The notes under the pieces were generated by a model. It was not told where the DNA came from. It worked only from the letters and a program-made list of their open reading frames with translations, and did no database searches. A stretch of 64,000 nt of DNA, from the NCBI RefSeq assembly GCF_001017575.1, contig NZ_CP011372.1:372001-436000 (forward strand), in the 5' to 3' direction. This stretch comes from Campylobacter lari (GTDB lineage: Bacteria; Campylobacterota; Campylobacteria; Campylobacterales; Campylobacteraceae). Position numbers and translations under genes: made by a program. Positions 54,609-64,000 of this stretch are shown here, one piece after another. Numbering within the stretch: position 1 is the stretch's first letter; the number at the start of each line of letters is the position of its first letter.

Positions 54609-55979
54609 TCACTCTTCTTCATCAGTATTTTTGCGTACAACTTTAATACGTTCTATACTATTGCCATCCATCTTTTTGACTTCATAGTAGCAGAATTCAT
54701 CTTCTATTCTATCTCCAACCACCGGTAAGCGTCCTAAGAGATTGAAAACATATCCACCTATAGTGACTTGTTCTAGTTCTTCATTAAAGCGTATATCAAG
54801 CATTTCTTCTACTTCACTAATTTCATATCTTCCTTGAAATTCATAAATGTTTTCTGCAAGTTTTTTAAAATGTGGACTAGAATCATCATGTTCATCGTTA
54901 ATATCTCCAACGATTTCCTCCATAATATCTTCCATGGTTAAAAGACCGGCTGTACCACCATATTCATCTACTACTAATGCTGTGTGTACTTGTTCTTTAT
55001 TCATCATGAAAAGAACTTTGGATATGCTGATATTTTCTGGAACTAAGATCATTTTGATTAAAAAATCATCTAAATTTTTCTTATCTTTGCTAAGTTCATT
55101 TTGCATGATGTCTCTAATGTGTACCATACCCAAAATGATATCTTTAGAACCATCTATATATGGAAAGCGTGTATGTTTGTATTGACAAACTATTTGCATA
55201 TTTTCTTCATAGCTTTTTTGTTTGTTAAGACATATCATATCTTTTCTAGGTGTCATGATTTCTTTTGCTACTGTATCTGAAAAATCAACAGCATTGCGTA
55301 TGATTTCAGTTTCAAACTCATCCAGTATTCCACCTTTTTGGCTTTCACTTGCAATAAATTTAATCTCTTCTTCAGAGTGGCTTAATTCATGTTCTTTAGC
55401 AGGTTTAATACCTATAACTTTTAAAGAAATTGCAGCTAAAAAGTCAAATGTTTTGATAAAAGGTAAGAAAAGCAACCAAAATAAATGCAATGGTCTTGCA
55501 ATCCATAAAACAGCTCTATCTGCAATAGCGATAGCAACACTTTTTGGAACTAACTCACCTAATACAACATGCAATAATGTGATAATAGCAAAAGCAATAA
55601 TAAATGCTATGGTGTGAATTAATGCCGGAGCTAAGCCTAAATTTGCCAAAGGAACTTCAAGAATTTTAGCAATAGCAGGTTCACCTATCCAACCAAGAGC
55701 AAGAGAGCTTAGCGTAATACCAAGTTGGCAAGCACTTAAATAAGTATCTAGTTTTGAAGTTACCTCTAAAGCTTTTTTTGCATTACGTTTTTTTTCTTTT
55801 ACCATTTCTTCAAGTTTTGATCTACGTACTTTAACAATAGCAAATTCAGATAAAACAAAAAATCCATTTAAAAGCACTAAAGCTAATGCAACAAGAATCA
55901 TAAAAGTAGAATAGCCTACATCAATTGAGGCAACAGCGGGTAATGTTTGATTTAAGTCTAAAGATTGACTGGGGTCCAA
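54609..55979 (-). CDS. HlyC/CorC-family membrane protein (DUF21-CBS-CorC_HlyC)
   Basis: A 456-residue inner-membrane protein with an N-terminal DUF21 domain of about four helices (residues 20-200), a CBS-domain pair (about 220-355, including EIMTPRKDMICL and MNKEQVHTALVVDEYGGTAG) and a C-terminal CorC_HlyC domain. Relatives take part in Mg/Co homeostasis, and Campylobacter members are labelled haemolysin-like (TlyC), though pore-forming activity is doubtful. AAGGAGT lies before the ATG. It is downstream of the SbmA/BacA-like gene, as in C. jejuni Cj0183-Cj0182. Confidence 0.9.
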   Translation of the reverse strand: MDPSQSLDLNQTLPAVASIDVGYSTFMILVALALVLLNGFFVLSEFAIVKVRRSKLEEMVKEKKRNAKKALEVTSKLDTYLSACQLGITLSSLALGWIGEPAIAKILEVPLANLGLAPALIHTIAFIIAFAIITLLHVVLGELVPKSVAIAIADRAVLWIARPLHLFWLLFLPFIKTFDFLAAISLKVIGIKPAKEHELSHSEEEIKFIASESQKGGILDEFETEIIRNAVDFSDTVAKEIMTPRKDMICLNKQKSYEENMQIVCQYKHTRFPYIDGSKDIILGMVHIRDIMQNELSKDKKNLDDFLIKMILVPENISISKVLFMMNKEQVHTALVVDEYGGTAGLLTMEDIMEEIVGDINDEHDDSSPHFKKLAENIYEFQGRYEISEVEEMLDIRFNEELEQVTIGGYVFNLLGRLPVVGDRIEDEFCYYEVKKMDGNSIERIKVVRKNTDEEE

Positions 55980-56067
55980 AAAAACTCCTTTAATAAAATT
56001 TTTGCAAAATTATATCAAATCAAAACTATAAAATTAGCTTAAAATAAATGATATATTTTAAATTAAT

Positions 56068-57039
56068 TTAATGTTTTCTGTATTCAATATTTTTTTCAAA
56101 TTCATCTAAACGTTTATAAATGCTGCGCAATTGCGTGATAGTTGTCCAGTTGGTGATGAAAATACTAAATGAAGATCTAACTTGATCAAAAGCATTGCCA
56201 ACTTGTATGATAATTCCAAGTTGTATAAGTCCTAAAAACAAGCTTGGAGCCATGATTAAAAAAGGCACTATAACCATGATTTGCTCAAATAGATAAAGCC
56301 ATATATTAAAATATCCATAATGCAAAAATAATCTTTTATAATTGATTTTAAGTCCGGTAAATAAACTTAAAATACTTTCATCGCTCGCATAATTTTTTCT
56401 ATCATCTTCAGCAAAAACAAGTTCTTTTCTAAAAGCAGCTTCAGCTTTTTGATTGTTATATTCAAGTCCGGGTAATTTAATGCCAACAAACCATGATATA
56501 ACAAGACCTCCTAAAGAAACCAAAAATGCAATCCATACTAAAGAGCCATTAATGTCTTTTAAGATAGGTAAATTAACATGCGCGCTTAACATCCACAAAA
56601 TTGGCACAAAAGCAATTAAAGTCATAATTGCCTTAACAAAAGCCAATCCTAAGCTTTCTATGATTTTTGAAAAATTATAAATATCTTCTTGAATTCTTTG
56701 TGAGCTACCTTCTATATTGTCATCTTTTTTTTGCCAAAATTTAATATAATCAAAAGTCATAGCCTCACGCCATTTAAAGGCATAAATACTTCCAAAATAT
56801 TGTGTGATAGTAGCGATTAATACATAAGGCAATGCTAAATATAAAAATTGCTTAATAAAATGATAAAAGTCATCTATGCTGTGATTTTTTGCATCTTGTA
56901 AAACATCATAAAATTCTTTATACCATTCATTTATTGCAACATTAATGGAAGTTTGAGCGAGTAAAGAAGCTAGCAAAAAAAACAAACCCAAATAAGCCCA
57001 CAATGCCCATTTTTTTGAATAAAAAAAAGATTTAAACAT
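56068..57039 (-). CDS. SbmA/BacA-like transporter
   Basis: A 323-residue inner-membrane protein resembling the SbmA/BacA family, which imports peptides and thiazole antibiotics by proton gradient. Helices are visible near residues 12-32, 65-85, 130-155, 170-192 and 245-280. The conserved segments INVAINEWYKEFYDVLQ and AFKWREAMTFDYIKFWQ are present. The C-terminal nucleotide-binding domain of related ABC proteins is absent, as expected. It begins 1 base from the putP stop and is probably co-transcribed with it. Confidence 0.85.
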   Translation of the reverse strand: MFKSFFYSKKWALWAYLGLFFLLASLLAQTSINVAINEWYKEFYDVLQDAKNHSIDDFYHFIKQFLYLALPYVLIATITQYFGSIYAFKWREAMTFDYIKFWQKKDDNIEGSSQRIQEDIYNFSKIIESLGLAFVKAIMTLIAFVPILWMLSAHVNLPILKDINGSLVWIAFLVSLGGLVISWFVGIKLPGLEYNNQKAEAAFRKELVFAEDDRKNYASDESILSLFTGLKINYKRLFLHYGYFNIWLYLFEQIMVIVPFLIMAPSLFLGLIQLGIIIQVGNAFDQVRSSFSIFITNWTTITQLRSIYKRLDEFEKNIEYRKH

Positions 57040-58518
57040 TTAAATCTCTTTTAACATTTTTTCATAGTGTTTTATTGTATGTTTTTTTGCTTTAAAAATT
57101 ATGCTAAAAATCACAATAAAACAACTCGCAACTAAAAATCCAGGGATGATTTCATAAATTGCTATAAAATTTGAGCCAAAATGTTTATAAAATATAACAG
57201 TTAAAGCTCCGCTAACCATTCCAGCTATAGCACCTTCTTTGCTCATATTTTTATAAAATAAAGAAAATAAAATAACACTTCCAAAACTAGCACCAAAACC
57301 AGCCCAAGCGTAAGAAACTATACTTAAAATTTGACTTTGAGTATCAAGTGAAAGTATAAAAGCTACACATGCAACAGCTAAAACACCTAGACGTGATAAT
57401 AAAGTAATATTTTTATCATTTGTTTTTCTTTTTAAGATTTGTGTATAAAAATCTTGCACCAAGCTAGAAGCGCATACTAGTAGTTGAGAACTCGCAGTAC
57501 TCATTATAGCTGCTAAAATTGCACTGAGTAAAATTCCTGCAACCCAAGGATTAAAAAGCACTTGAGACATTACAATAAATATTCTTTCAGGGTCATTTAA
57601 AGTAAGATTAAATTTGGCTATATAAGCAATACCTAAAAATCCTATCATAGCAGCACCAAATAAAGAAATTACCATCCAAGTTATACCTATAAAAGTTGCA
57701 GTAGGAATTTCTTTTACATTTTTTATAGAAATAAAGCGGATTAAAATGTGAGGTTGGCCAAAATAACCAAGCCCCCATGCTAGGGTCGATACCACGACTA
57801 GCCAACCACCACCGTCTAAACCAAAGGCTTGCGGTTTTACATCATTTATAGTAGAAAAGGCTTCACCAAAGCCACCAAGTTCAAAAATCATCACAAAAGG
57901 AATGATGATTAATGAGCTCATCATTAAAAGTCCTTGTATCATATCAGTCCAGCATACGGCTTTATAACCACCTAAAAAAGTATATAAAACAATAACTAAA
58001 AATCCAATGCTTAAAGCAAAAATATAAGGTAAATTAAATACGCTTTCAAAAAGCTTAGCGCCACTTACCAATCCAGCGCTAATGTAAATAGTAAAAAATA
58101 CTAAAATAACTATTGCGCAAATGCTTCTTAAAATATGCTTATCATCATGAAAACGGCTTTCAAAAAAATCAGGAATTGTAATACATTCTTTAGCTATTTG
58201 AGAAAAAATCTTCAATCTTTTAGCAACAAAGGTCCAGTTTAAAAACATACCAAAACTTAAGCCTATGGCTATATAAATTTGCCCCAAGCCAGCTGCATAT
58301 AAAGCACCAGGAAAAGCCATTAAAAGCCAACTACTCATATCAGAAGCACCTGCACTTAAGGCAGATATTACAGGTCCCATGGAAGCATTACCAACAAAAT
58401 AATCTTTACTGTTTTGATTTTTTTTGTAAAAATAAAAACCTATAAAAAGCATTAAAAATGCATAGGTAATAAAAGTAATAATAATAGGATAAGAAAGTTC
58501 TACACTTTGTAAATTCAT
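57040..58518 (-). CDS. putP: Sodium/proline symporter PutP
   Basis: A 492-residue transporter of the sodium:solute symporter family with about 13 membrane helices. Segments that support PutP are [20 protein letters not shown] (residues 43-62), [13 protein letters not shown] and [19 protein letters not shown], which carry Na and proline contacts in E. coli PutP. Proline import feeds Campylobacter energy metabolism; the oxidising enzyme PutA is not in the window. AAGGACAC lies before the ATG. It heads a leftward group with the SbmA/BacA-like gene. Confidence 0.92.
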   Translation of the reverse strand: MNLQSVELSYPIIITFITYAFLMLFIGFYFYKKNQNSKDYFVGNASMGPVISALSAGASDMSSWLLMAFPGALYAAGLGQIYIAIGLSFGMFLNWTFVAKRLKIFSQIAKECITIPDFFESRFHDDKHILRSICAIVILVFFTIYISAGLVSGAKLFESVFNLPYIFALSIGFLVIVLYTFLGGYKAVCWTDMIQGLLMMSSLIIIPFVMIFELGGFGEAFSTINDVKPQAFGLDGGGWLVVVSTLAWGLGYFGQPHILIRFISIKNVKEIPTATFIGITWMVISLFGAAMIGFLGIAYIAKFNLTLNDPERIFIVMSQVLFNPWVAGILLSAILAAIMSTASSQLLVCASSLVQDFYTQILKRKTNDKNITLLSRLGVLAVACVAFILSLDTQSQILSIVSYAWAGFGASFGSVILFSLFYKNMSKEGAIAGMVSGALTVIFYKHFGSNFIAIYEIIPGFLVASCFIVIFSIIFKAKKHTIKHYEKMLKEI

Positions 58519-58656
58519 AAGTGTCCTTAAAAATTTAAAAAACTATCATTTTACTTGTTTTATTTTAAAAAAACATTATAAAAATTATTTTTTATTTTTT
58601 ATTTCAATGCTTTATAAAGTTTTTTTGTTACAATTTTCTAAAAAATTTAAGGAAAA

Positions 58657-59865
58657 ATGATGAAAAATCTTTTGATTATAGGTGCAGGCGGTGTAAGTCG
58701 TGTTGCGACTGTAAAATGTGCAATGAATAGTGATGTTTTTAGCAAAATAACTCTAGCAAGTAGAACTAAAAGTAAATGTGATGAAATAGCAGCTTTTATA
58801 AAAGAGCGTTTGGGTATAGAAATTCAAACTGAGCAAATAGATGCAGACGACACTGCTGCTGTTGTAGAACTTATCAAAAAAACAGGAGCTGAAATTTTAT
58901 TAAATGTAGCTTTACCTTATCAAGATCTTACCTTAATGGATGCGTGTATTCAAGCTAATATTCACTATATAGATACTGCAAATTATGAACATCCTGATTT
59001 AGCTAAATTTGAATATAAAGAACAATGGGCAAGAAATGATAAATTTAAACAAGCAGGAATTTTAGGACTTTTAGGTAGCGGTTTTGATCCAGGTGTTACT
59101 AATGTATTTTGTGCTTATGCACAGCAAAATTTGTTTGATGAAATTCATTATATAGATATATTAGATTGTAATGCAGGAGATCATGGCTATGCCTTTGCAA
59201 CTAATTTTAATCCTGAAATTAACTTAAGAGAAGTTTCTGCTAAAGGTCGTTACTGGGAAAATGGTAGATGGATAGAAACTGAACCTATGGAAATAAAAAT
59301 GGAATGGGATTATCCTGAAGTAGGGGTAAAAGATAGCTATTTACTTTATCATGAGGAGCTTGAAAGCTTAGTAAAAAATATCAAAGGTTTAAAAAGAATA
59401 AGATTTTTTATGACTTTTGGGCAAAGCTATTTAACTCATATGAAATGTCTTGAAAATGTTGGCATGCTAGGTATTAAGCCTGTTATGCATCAAGGCAAAG
59501 AAATAATACCAATAGAATTTTTAAAAACACTACTTCCTGATCCTGCTAGTTTAGGCCCTCGCACCAAAGGCTATACTAATATAGGTTGTGTGATTCGCGG
59601 TGTAAAAGATGGAAAAGATAGACAAGTTTATATTTATAATGTTTGTAATCACGAAGAATGCTTTAAAGAAACCGGAGCACAAGCTGTGAGTTATACTACT
59701 GGAGTTCCTGCAATGATAGGAACAAAGTTAATTGCTAAAGGAATTTGGCAAGGAAAAGGTGTGTTTAACATGGAAGAATTTGATGCCAAGCCTTTCATGG
59801 ATGAGTTAAATACTCAAGGACTTCCTTGGAAAATTATAGAAATGGAGCCAAATTTAGGAAAATAA
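58657..59865 (+). CDS. Carboxynorspermidine dehydrogenase (saccharopine dehydrogenase family)
   Basis: A 402-residue NAD(P)-dependent enzyme that condenses aspartate semialdehyde with a diamine to carboxy(nor)spermidine, the alternative spermidine route used by Campylobacter in place of SpeE. It has the Rossmann loop IIGAGGVSRVA, LNVALPYQDLTLMDACI, GSGFDPGVTNVFCAYA and GPRTKGYTNIGCVIRG. An ATG pair (58657, 58660) follows AAGGAAAA; either may be used. A TACAAT -10-like element lies at 58629-58634. It diverges from putP. Confidence 0.88.
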   Translation: MMKNLLIIGAGGVSRVATVKCAMNSDVFSKITLASRTKSKCDEIAAFIKERLGIEIQTEQIDADDTAAVVELIKKTGAEILLNVALPYQDLTLMDACIQANIHYIDTANYEHPDLAKFEYKEQWARNDKFKQAGILGLLGSGFDPGVTNVFCAYAQQNLFDEIHYIDILDCNAGDHGYAFATNFNPEINLREVSAKGRYWENGRWIETEPMEIKMEWDYPEVGVKDSYLLYHEELESLVKNIKGLKRIRFFMTFGQSYLTHMKCLENVGMLGIKPVMHQGKEIIPIEFLKTLLPDPASLGPRTKGYTNIGCVIRGVKDGKDRQVYIYNVCNHEECFKETGAQAVSYTTGVPAMIGTKLIAKGIWQGKGVFNMEEFDAKPFMDELNTQGLPWKIIEMEPNLGK

Positions 59866-59889
59866 TCTCAAGTCTTTTTTGACTTGAGA
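59866..59889 (+). terminator. Hairpin between the carboxynorspermidine dehydrogenase gene and modB
   Basis: A 9-bp stem (TCTCAAGTC / GACTTGAGA) with a six-T loop lies right after the dehydrogenase stop, 12 bases before the modB ATG. No T run follows, so it may be a weak terminator that still allows read-through to modB. Confidence 0.6.
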
Positions 59890-59900
59890 AAGTTTTAACA

Positions 59901-60578
59901 ATGACACAATTATTATTAAGTATAGATTGGACACCTTTTTTAGTTTCCATAAAACTTTCTATTATTACTTGTATAATTTTGTTTTGTTTTTGCATACCCC
60001 TTGCTTGGGTTTTTACTTTTAAGCAATTTAGAGCAAAAAAAATTCTAGAAACCATAATAACCTTACCTTTAGTTTTACCACCATCTGTTGTTGGTTTTTA
60101 CTTATTGATTTTATTTTCAAAATACTCTTTTTTTGGTAGTTTTTTAGAAAAATATTTTAATATCACTTTAGCTTTTACCTTTGAAGGTTTGGTAATAGCA
60201 AGTTGTATTTATTCTTTACCTTTTATGTTTAATCCTTTATATAATGCAATGTCTACGATTTCTAAAAATATTATAGAAGCTAGTTTTTCTTTGGGAAAAA
60301 ATTCTTTCATTACGCTTTTAAAAGTAATCTTACCTAGTATTAAACCAGCTATACTCAGTGCTTTAGTAATAAGTTTTGCACATACTATGGGCGAGTTTGG
60401 TATAGTATTAATGATAGGTGGTTCTTTAAGTGGAGAAACAAAAGTAGCTAGTATTGCTATATATGAAAGTATGGAAAATTTAGATTTTACCACAGCTCAT
60501 ATTTATAGTCTCATACTTTTAATTTTTAGTTTTATTGTTTTACTAAGTGTGAATCTTCTTAATAAACAAAAAAGATAA
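59901..60578 (+). CDS. modB: Molybdate ABC transporter permease ModB
   Basis: A 225-residue ABC permease with five or six helices. The EAA loop, which contacts the ATPase, reads EASFSLGKNSFITLLKVILP (residues 132-151), and TLPLVLPPSVVGFYLLILF and AHTMGEFGIVLMIGGSLSGET are typical of ModB. Molybdate uptake would supply the molybdopterin reductase at 27254. Neither the ATPase (modC) nor the binding protein (modA) is adjacent: the next feature is the rRNA operon. Confidence 0.9.
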   Translation: MTQLLLSIDWTPFLVSIKLSIITCIILFCFCIPLAWVFTFKQFRAKKILETIITLPLVLPPSVVGFYLLILFSKYSFFGSFLEKYFNITLAFTFEGLVIASCIYSLPFMFNPLYNAMSTISKNIIEASFSLGKNSFITLLKVILPSIKPAILSALVISFAHTMGEFGIVLMIGGSLSGETKVASIAIYESMENLDFTTAHIYSLILLIFSFIVLLSVNLLNKQKR

Positions 60579-60891
60579 TATACCTATATTGTCTTGCAAC
60601 ATAATCAATATTATTGTTTTCATATATTTTGATCATAAATTTATCTAATCATATTTTATCTTTAACTATTTATTTTTTCTTTCATTTTCTTAATTTATAT
60701 TTATATTTAAAATATTATTTTCTTTATATTTGACACAAAATTCCCACATTTTTTATAATAACTTATTTTCCATTATTTTTACTAAAAACTCTACTACATG
60801 TTATAAGCAAATACCCCCCCCCTTTTTTTTTTTATCCTAAAACAAATTCCTTTAAATATATAATCTATTTAATAAAACTTTAAGCTTTTAT
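60579..60891. other. Gene-free AT-rich region upstream of the rRNA operon
   Basis: About 310 bases with no convincing gene on either strand. It is extremely AT-rich apart from a C9-T11 homopolymer pair. Nothing else was recognised; its downstream part would serve as the upstream-element region of the rRNA promoter. Confidence 0.7.
60814..60833 (+). repeat. Homopolymer pair C9 followed by T11
   Basis: Nine C (60814-60822) are followed immediately by eleven T (60823-60833). G/C runs of eight or more are hypermutable in Campylobacter and usually sit in surface-structure genes; this one is intergenic, about 60 bases upstream of the rRNA -10 element. Confidence 0.9.
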
Positions 60892-60900
60892 TGCTATAAT
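60892..60900 (+). promoter_or_regulatory. rRNA operon promoter, extended -10
   Basis: TGCTATAAT is a perfect extended -10 element, identical to that before porA. Transcription would start near 60907, giving a leader of about 210 bases before 16S rRNA. Confidence 0.75.
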
Positions 60901-60936
60901 TTCATTTCCTTTTTAAACGAAAGGGTTTTAAAAAGC

Positions 60937-60960
60937 TAAGACTTTTTGTCTTAATTTTTT
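60937..60960 (+). terminator. Terminator-like hairpin in the rRNA leader
   Basis: TAAGAC-TTTTT-GTCTTA, followed by A and six T, forms a short intrinsic-terminator-like structure about 30 bases after the presumed rRNA start and just before a boxA-like element. It may attenuate, or be overridden by antitermination. Confidence 0.45.
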
Positions 60961-60966
60961 AGTATT

Positions 60967-60977
60967 TGTTCTTTAAA
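60967..60977 (+). promoter_or_regulatory. boxA-like antitermination element
   Basis: TGTTCTTTAAA closely matches the boxA consensus TGCTCTTTAACA bound by NusB-S10 in rRNA leaders. It lies between the promoter and 16S, as expected. Confidence 0.65.
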
Positions 60978-61007
60978 TTATTAATATTGTTAATCAAATC
61001 TTATAGT

Positions 61008-61041
61008 CAATCTTTGAAATCTAAATAAGTGATCGATTGAG
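61008..61041 (+). other. 5' arm of the 16S precursor processing stem
   Basis: This stretch is complementary to 62678-62709 downstream of 16S, including an uninterrupted 18-base match and an outer CTCAATC/GATTGAG pairing. The duplex would enclose 16S and be the expected RNase III substrate. Confidence 0.8.
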
Positions 61042-61115
61042 CCAGAAAGATTTATTTTTAAATCTTAACAATCAACTTTTTCTTTGAAGAAAAAGATTAA
61101 ACTTATCCAATTATT

Positions 61116-62632
<1,517 letters not shown>

Positions 62633-62640
62633 AGAGTACA

Positions 62641-62667
62641 AACTGATAAGTCTCACAACTATCAGTT
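62641..62667 (+). other. Hairpin just after 16S rRNA
   Basis: AACTGATA and TATCAGTT form an 8-bp stem with an 11-base loop immediately downstream of the 16S end, a probable processing structure inside the precursor. Confidence 0.6.
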
Positions 62668-62677
62668 CATATATAGA

Positions 62678-62709
62678 CTCAATCATCCTTGTTTAGATTT
62701 CAAAGATTG
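62678..62709 (+). other. 3' arm of the 16S precursor processing stem
   Basis: Complementary to 61008-61041, with TTTAGATTTCAAAGATTG fully paired. It lies 16 bases before tRNA-Ala. Confidence 0.8.
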
Positions 62710-62725
62710 ATGAAAAGCTAATTTT

Positions 62726-62801
62726 GGGGAATTAGCTCAGCTGGGAGAGCGCCTGCTTTGCACGCAGGAGGTCAGCGGTTCGATCCCGCTATTCTCCACC
62801 A
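62726..62801 (+). tRNA. tRNA-Ala (TGC)
   Basis: 76 nt with encoded CCA. The acceptor stem is GGGGAAT/ATTCTCC, and the anticodon loop TTTGCAC gives TGC. It lies in the 16S-23S spacer, the usual place. Confidence 0.97.
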
Positions 62802-62808
62802 TTTATAA

Positions 62809-62885
62809 GGGCCTATAGCTCAGCTGGTTAGAGTGCACCCCTGATAAGGGTGAGGTCACAAGTTCAAGTCTTGTTAGGCCCACCA
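62809..62885 (+). tRNA. tRNA-Ile (GAT)
   Basis: 77 nt with encoded CCA. The acceptor stem is GGGCCTA/TAGGCCC, and the anticodon loop CTGATAA gives GAT. It follows tRNA-Ala by 7 bases in the rRNA spacer. Confidence 0.97.
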
Positions 62886-63341
62886 TAAAAAAGATTTGTT
62901 TATCAATCATATAATAAAGTTTTAAAACTTAAAGCAAGTATATAACTAATAATAAAGTAATAAGTAAAGTAAAATAATTTATTACTTATGTTTTTAAATT
63001 ATTTAAACTCTTTATATATACTTCCTTTAGGTTTTAAGACCTAAGCTAAATAAATAATAGAATATTTTATATATTAGATTAGTTATTTAATGTTATTTGA
63101 ATTATCATTGTTAAGAGTCACAAGCAAGTTTTAATAAAAACAATTTTACAGGACTTGTTAAAGGATAAAACCTAGCTATCTTTTCTTTAGCTTTTAGTTA
63201 AAGACAAGTTTTAAACTCACAACCTAGTGAGACTAATTTATTTAGTTTTATTAAGTGTTTAAATGCTTTCCGTCTTAAGATAGTAAAGTCTTATCATAAA
63301 AACTTTAACAAGGAAGTGATGCGTTTTAGAATGAATTAAAA
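62886..63341 (+). other. 16S-23S spacer, region between tRNA-Ile and 23S
   Basis: About 455 bases of AT-rich transcribed spacer without genes. It should contain the 5' arm of the 23S processing stem, but the matching 3' arm lies beyond the window, so I cannot place it. No further element was recognised. Confidence 0.75.

Positions 63342-64000
<659 letters not shown>

Overview
The window is AT-rich chromosomal DNA from a Campylobacter, most likely of the C. lari group. The 16S rRNA is of Campylobacter type, and it carries a Campylobacter major outer membrane porin (PorA), a menaquinone futalosine-pathway enzyme, a carboxynorspermidine dehydrogenase and dCACHE chemoreceptors. Many gene blocks keep the order known from C. 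jejuni, but the blocks are joined differently and several C. jejuni genes expected inside them are absent. The species assignment is inference.

Layout. 1-3.7 kb: thiL-truD, then a DUF2325 protein, an unknown protein and flavodoxin fldA behind a possible Fur box. 3.7-8.2 kb: a chemoreceptor and a leftward cluster (PNPOx-like, EI24 membrane protein, dUTPase, unknown). 8.3-13.8 kb: leftward orphan hydrogenase-like small subunit, tpiA, pgk and gapA, diverging from nadD-rsfS and a large TPR protein. 16-24 kb: leftward small periplasmic protein, membrane protein, HIT protein, fumC, glmS and a GlnD-like protein whose nucleotidyltransferase site looks dead. 24.3-32 kb: mqnE, purine permease, phosphoribosyltransferase, TMAO/DMSO reductase with its cytochrome c, then a GT-C-like membrane protein overlapping a pseudopilin. 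32-36.4 kb: a broken chemoreceptor gene, porA and yaaA. 36.5-54 kb: the core expression block, tRNA-Thr-Tyr-Gly-Thr-tuf-rpmG-tRNA-Trp-secE-nusG-rplKAJL-rpoBC, then rpsL-rpsG-fusA. 54-60.6 kb: a CorC-type protein, an SbmA/BacA-like transporter, putP, carboxynorspermidine dehydrogenase and modB. 60.6-64 kb: the start of an rRNA operon (promoter, leader, 16S, tRNA-Ala, tRNA-Ile, partial 23S).

Most of the window is housekeeping: translation, transcription, glycolysis and gluconeogenesis, cell-wall precursor supply, menaquinone synthesis and anaerobic respiration. I did not find an obvious new defence or mobile system. The most informative observations are three decayed genes: a chemoreceptor with a T-tract frameshift plus an amber codon at 32165-34160; a chloramphenicol-acetyltransferase-family gene at 50335-50966 in the rpoC-rpsL gap, where C. 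jejuni strains can carry the fucose island; and a ChuZ/HugZ haem-oxygenase remnant at 54108-54557. Others worth checking are the orphan hydrogenase small subunit, the degenerate GlnD-like protein, the TTG-started 791-residue TPR protein, a C9T11 tract upstream of the rRNA promoter, a fully consensus sigma70 promoter before the tRNA-tuf operon, and a possibly leaderless thiL.
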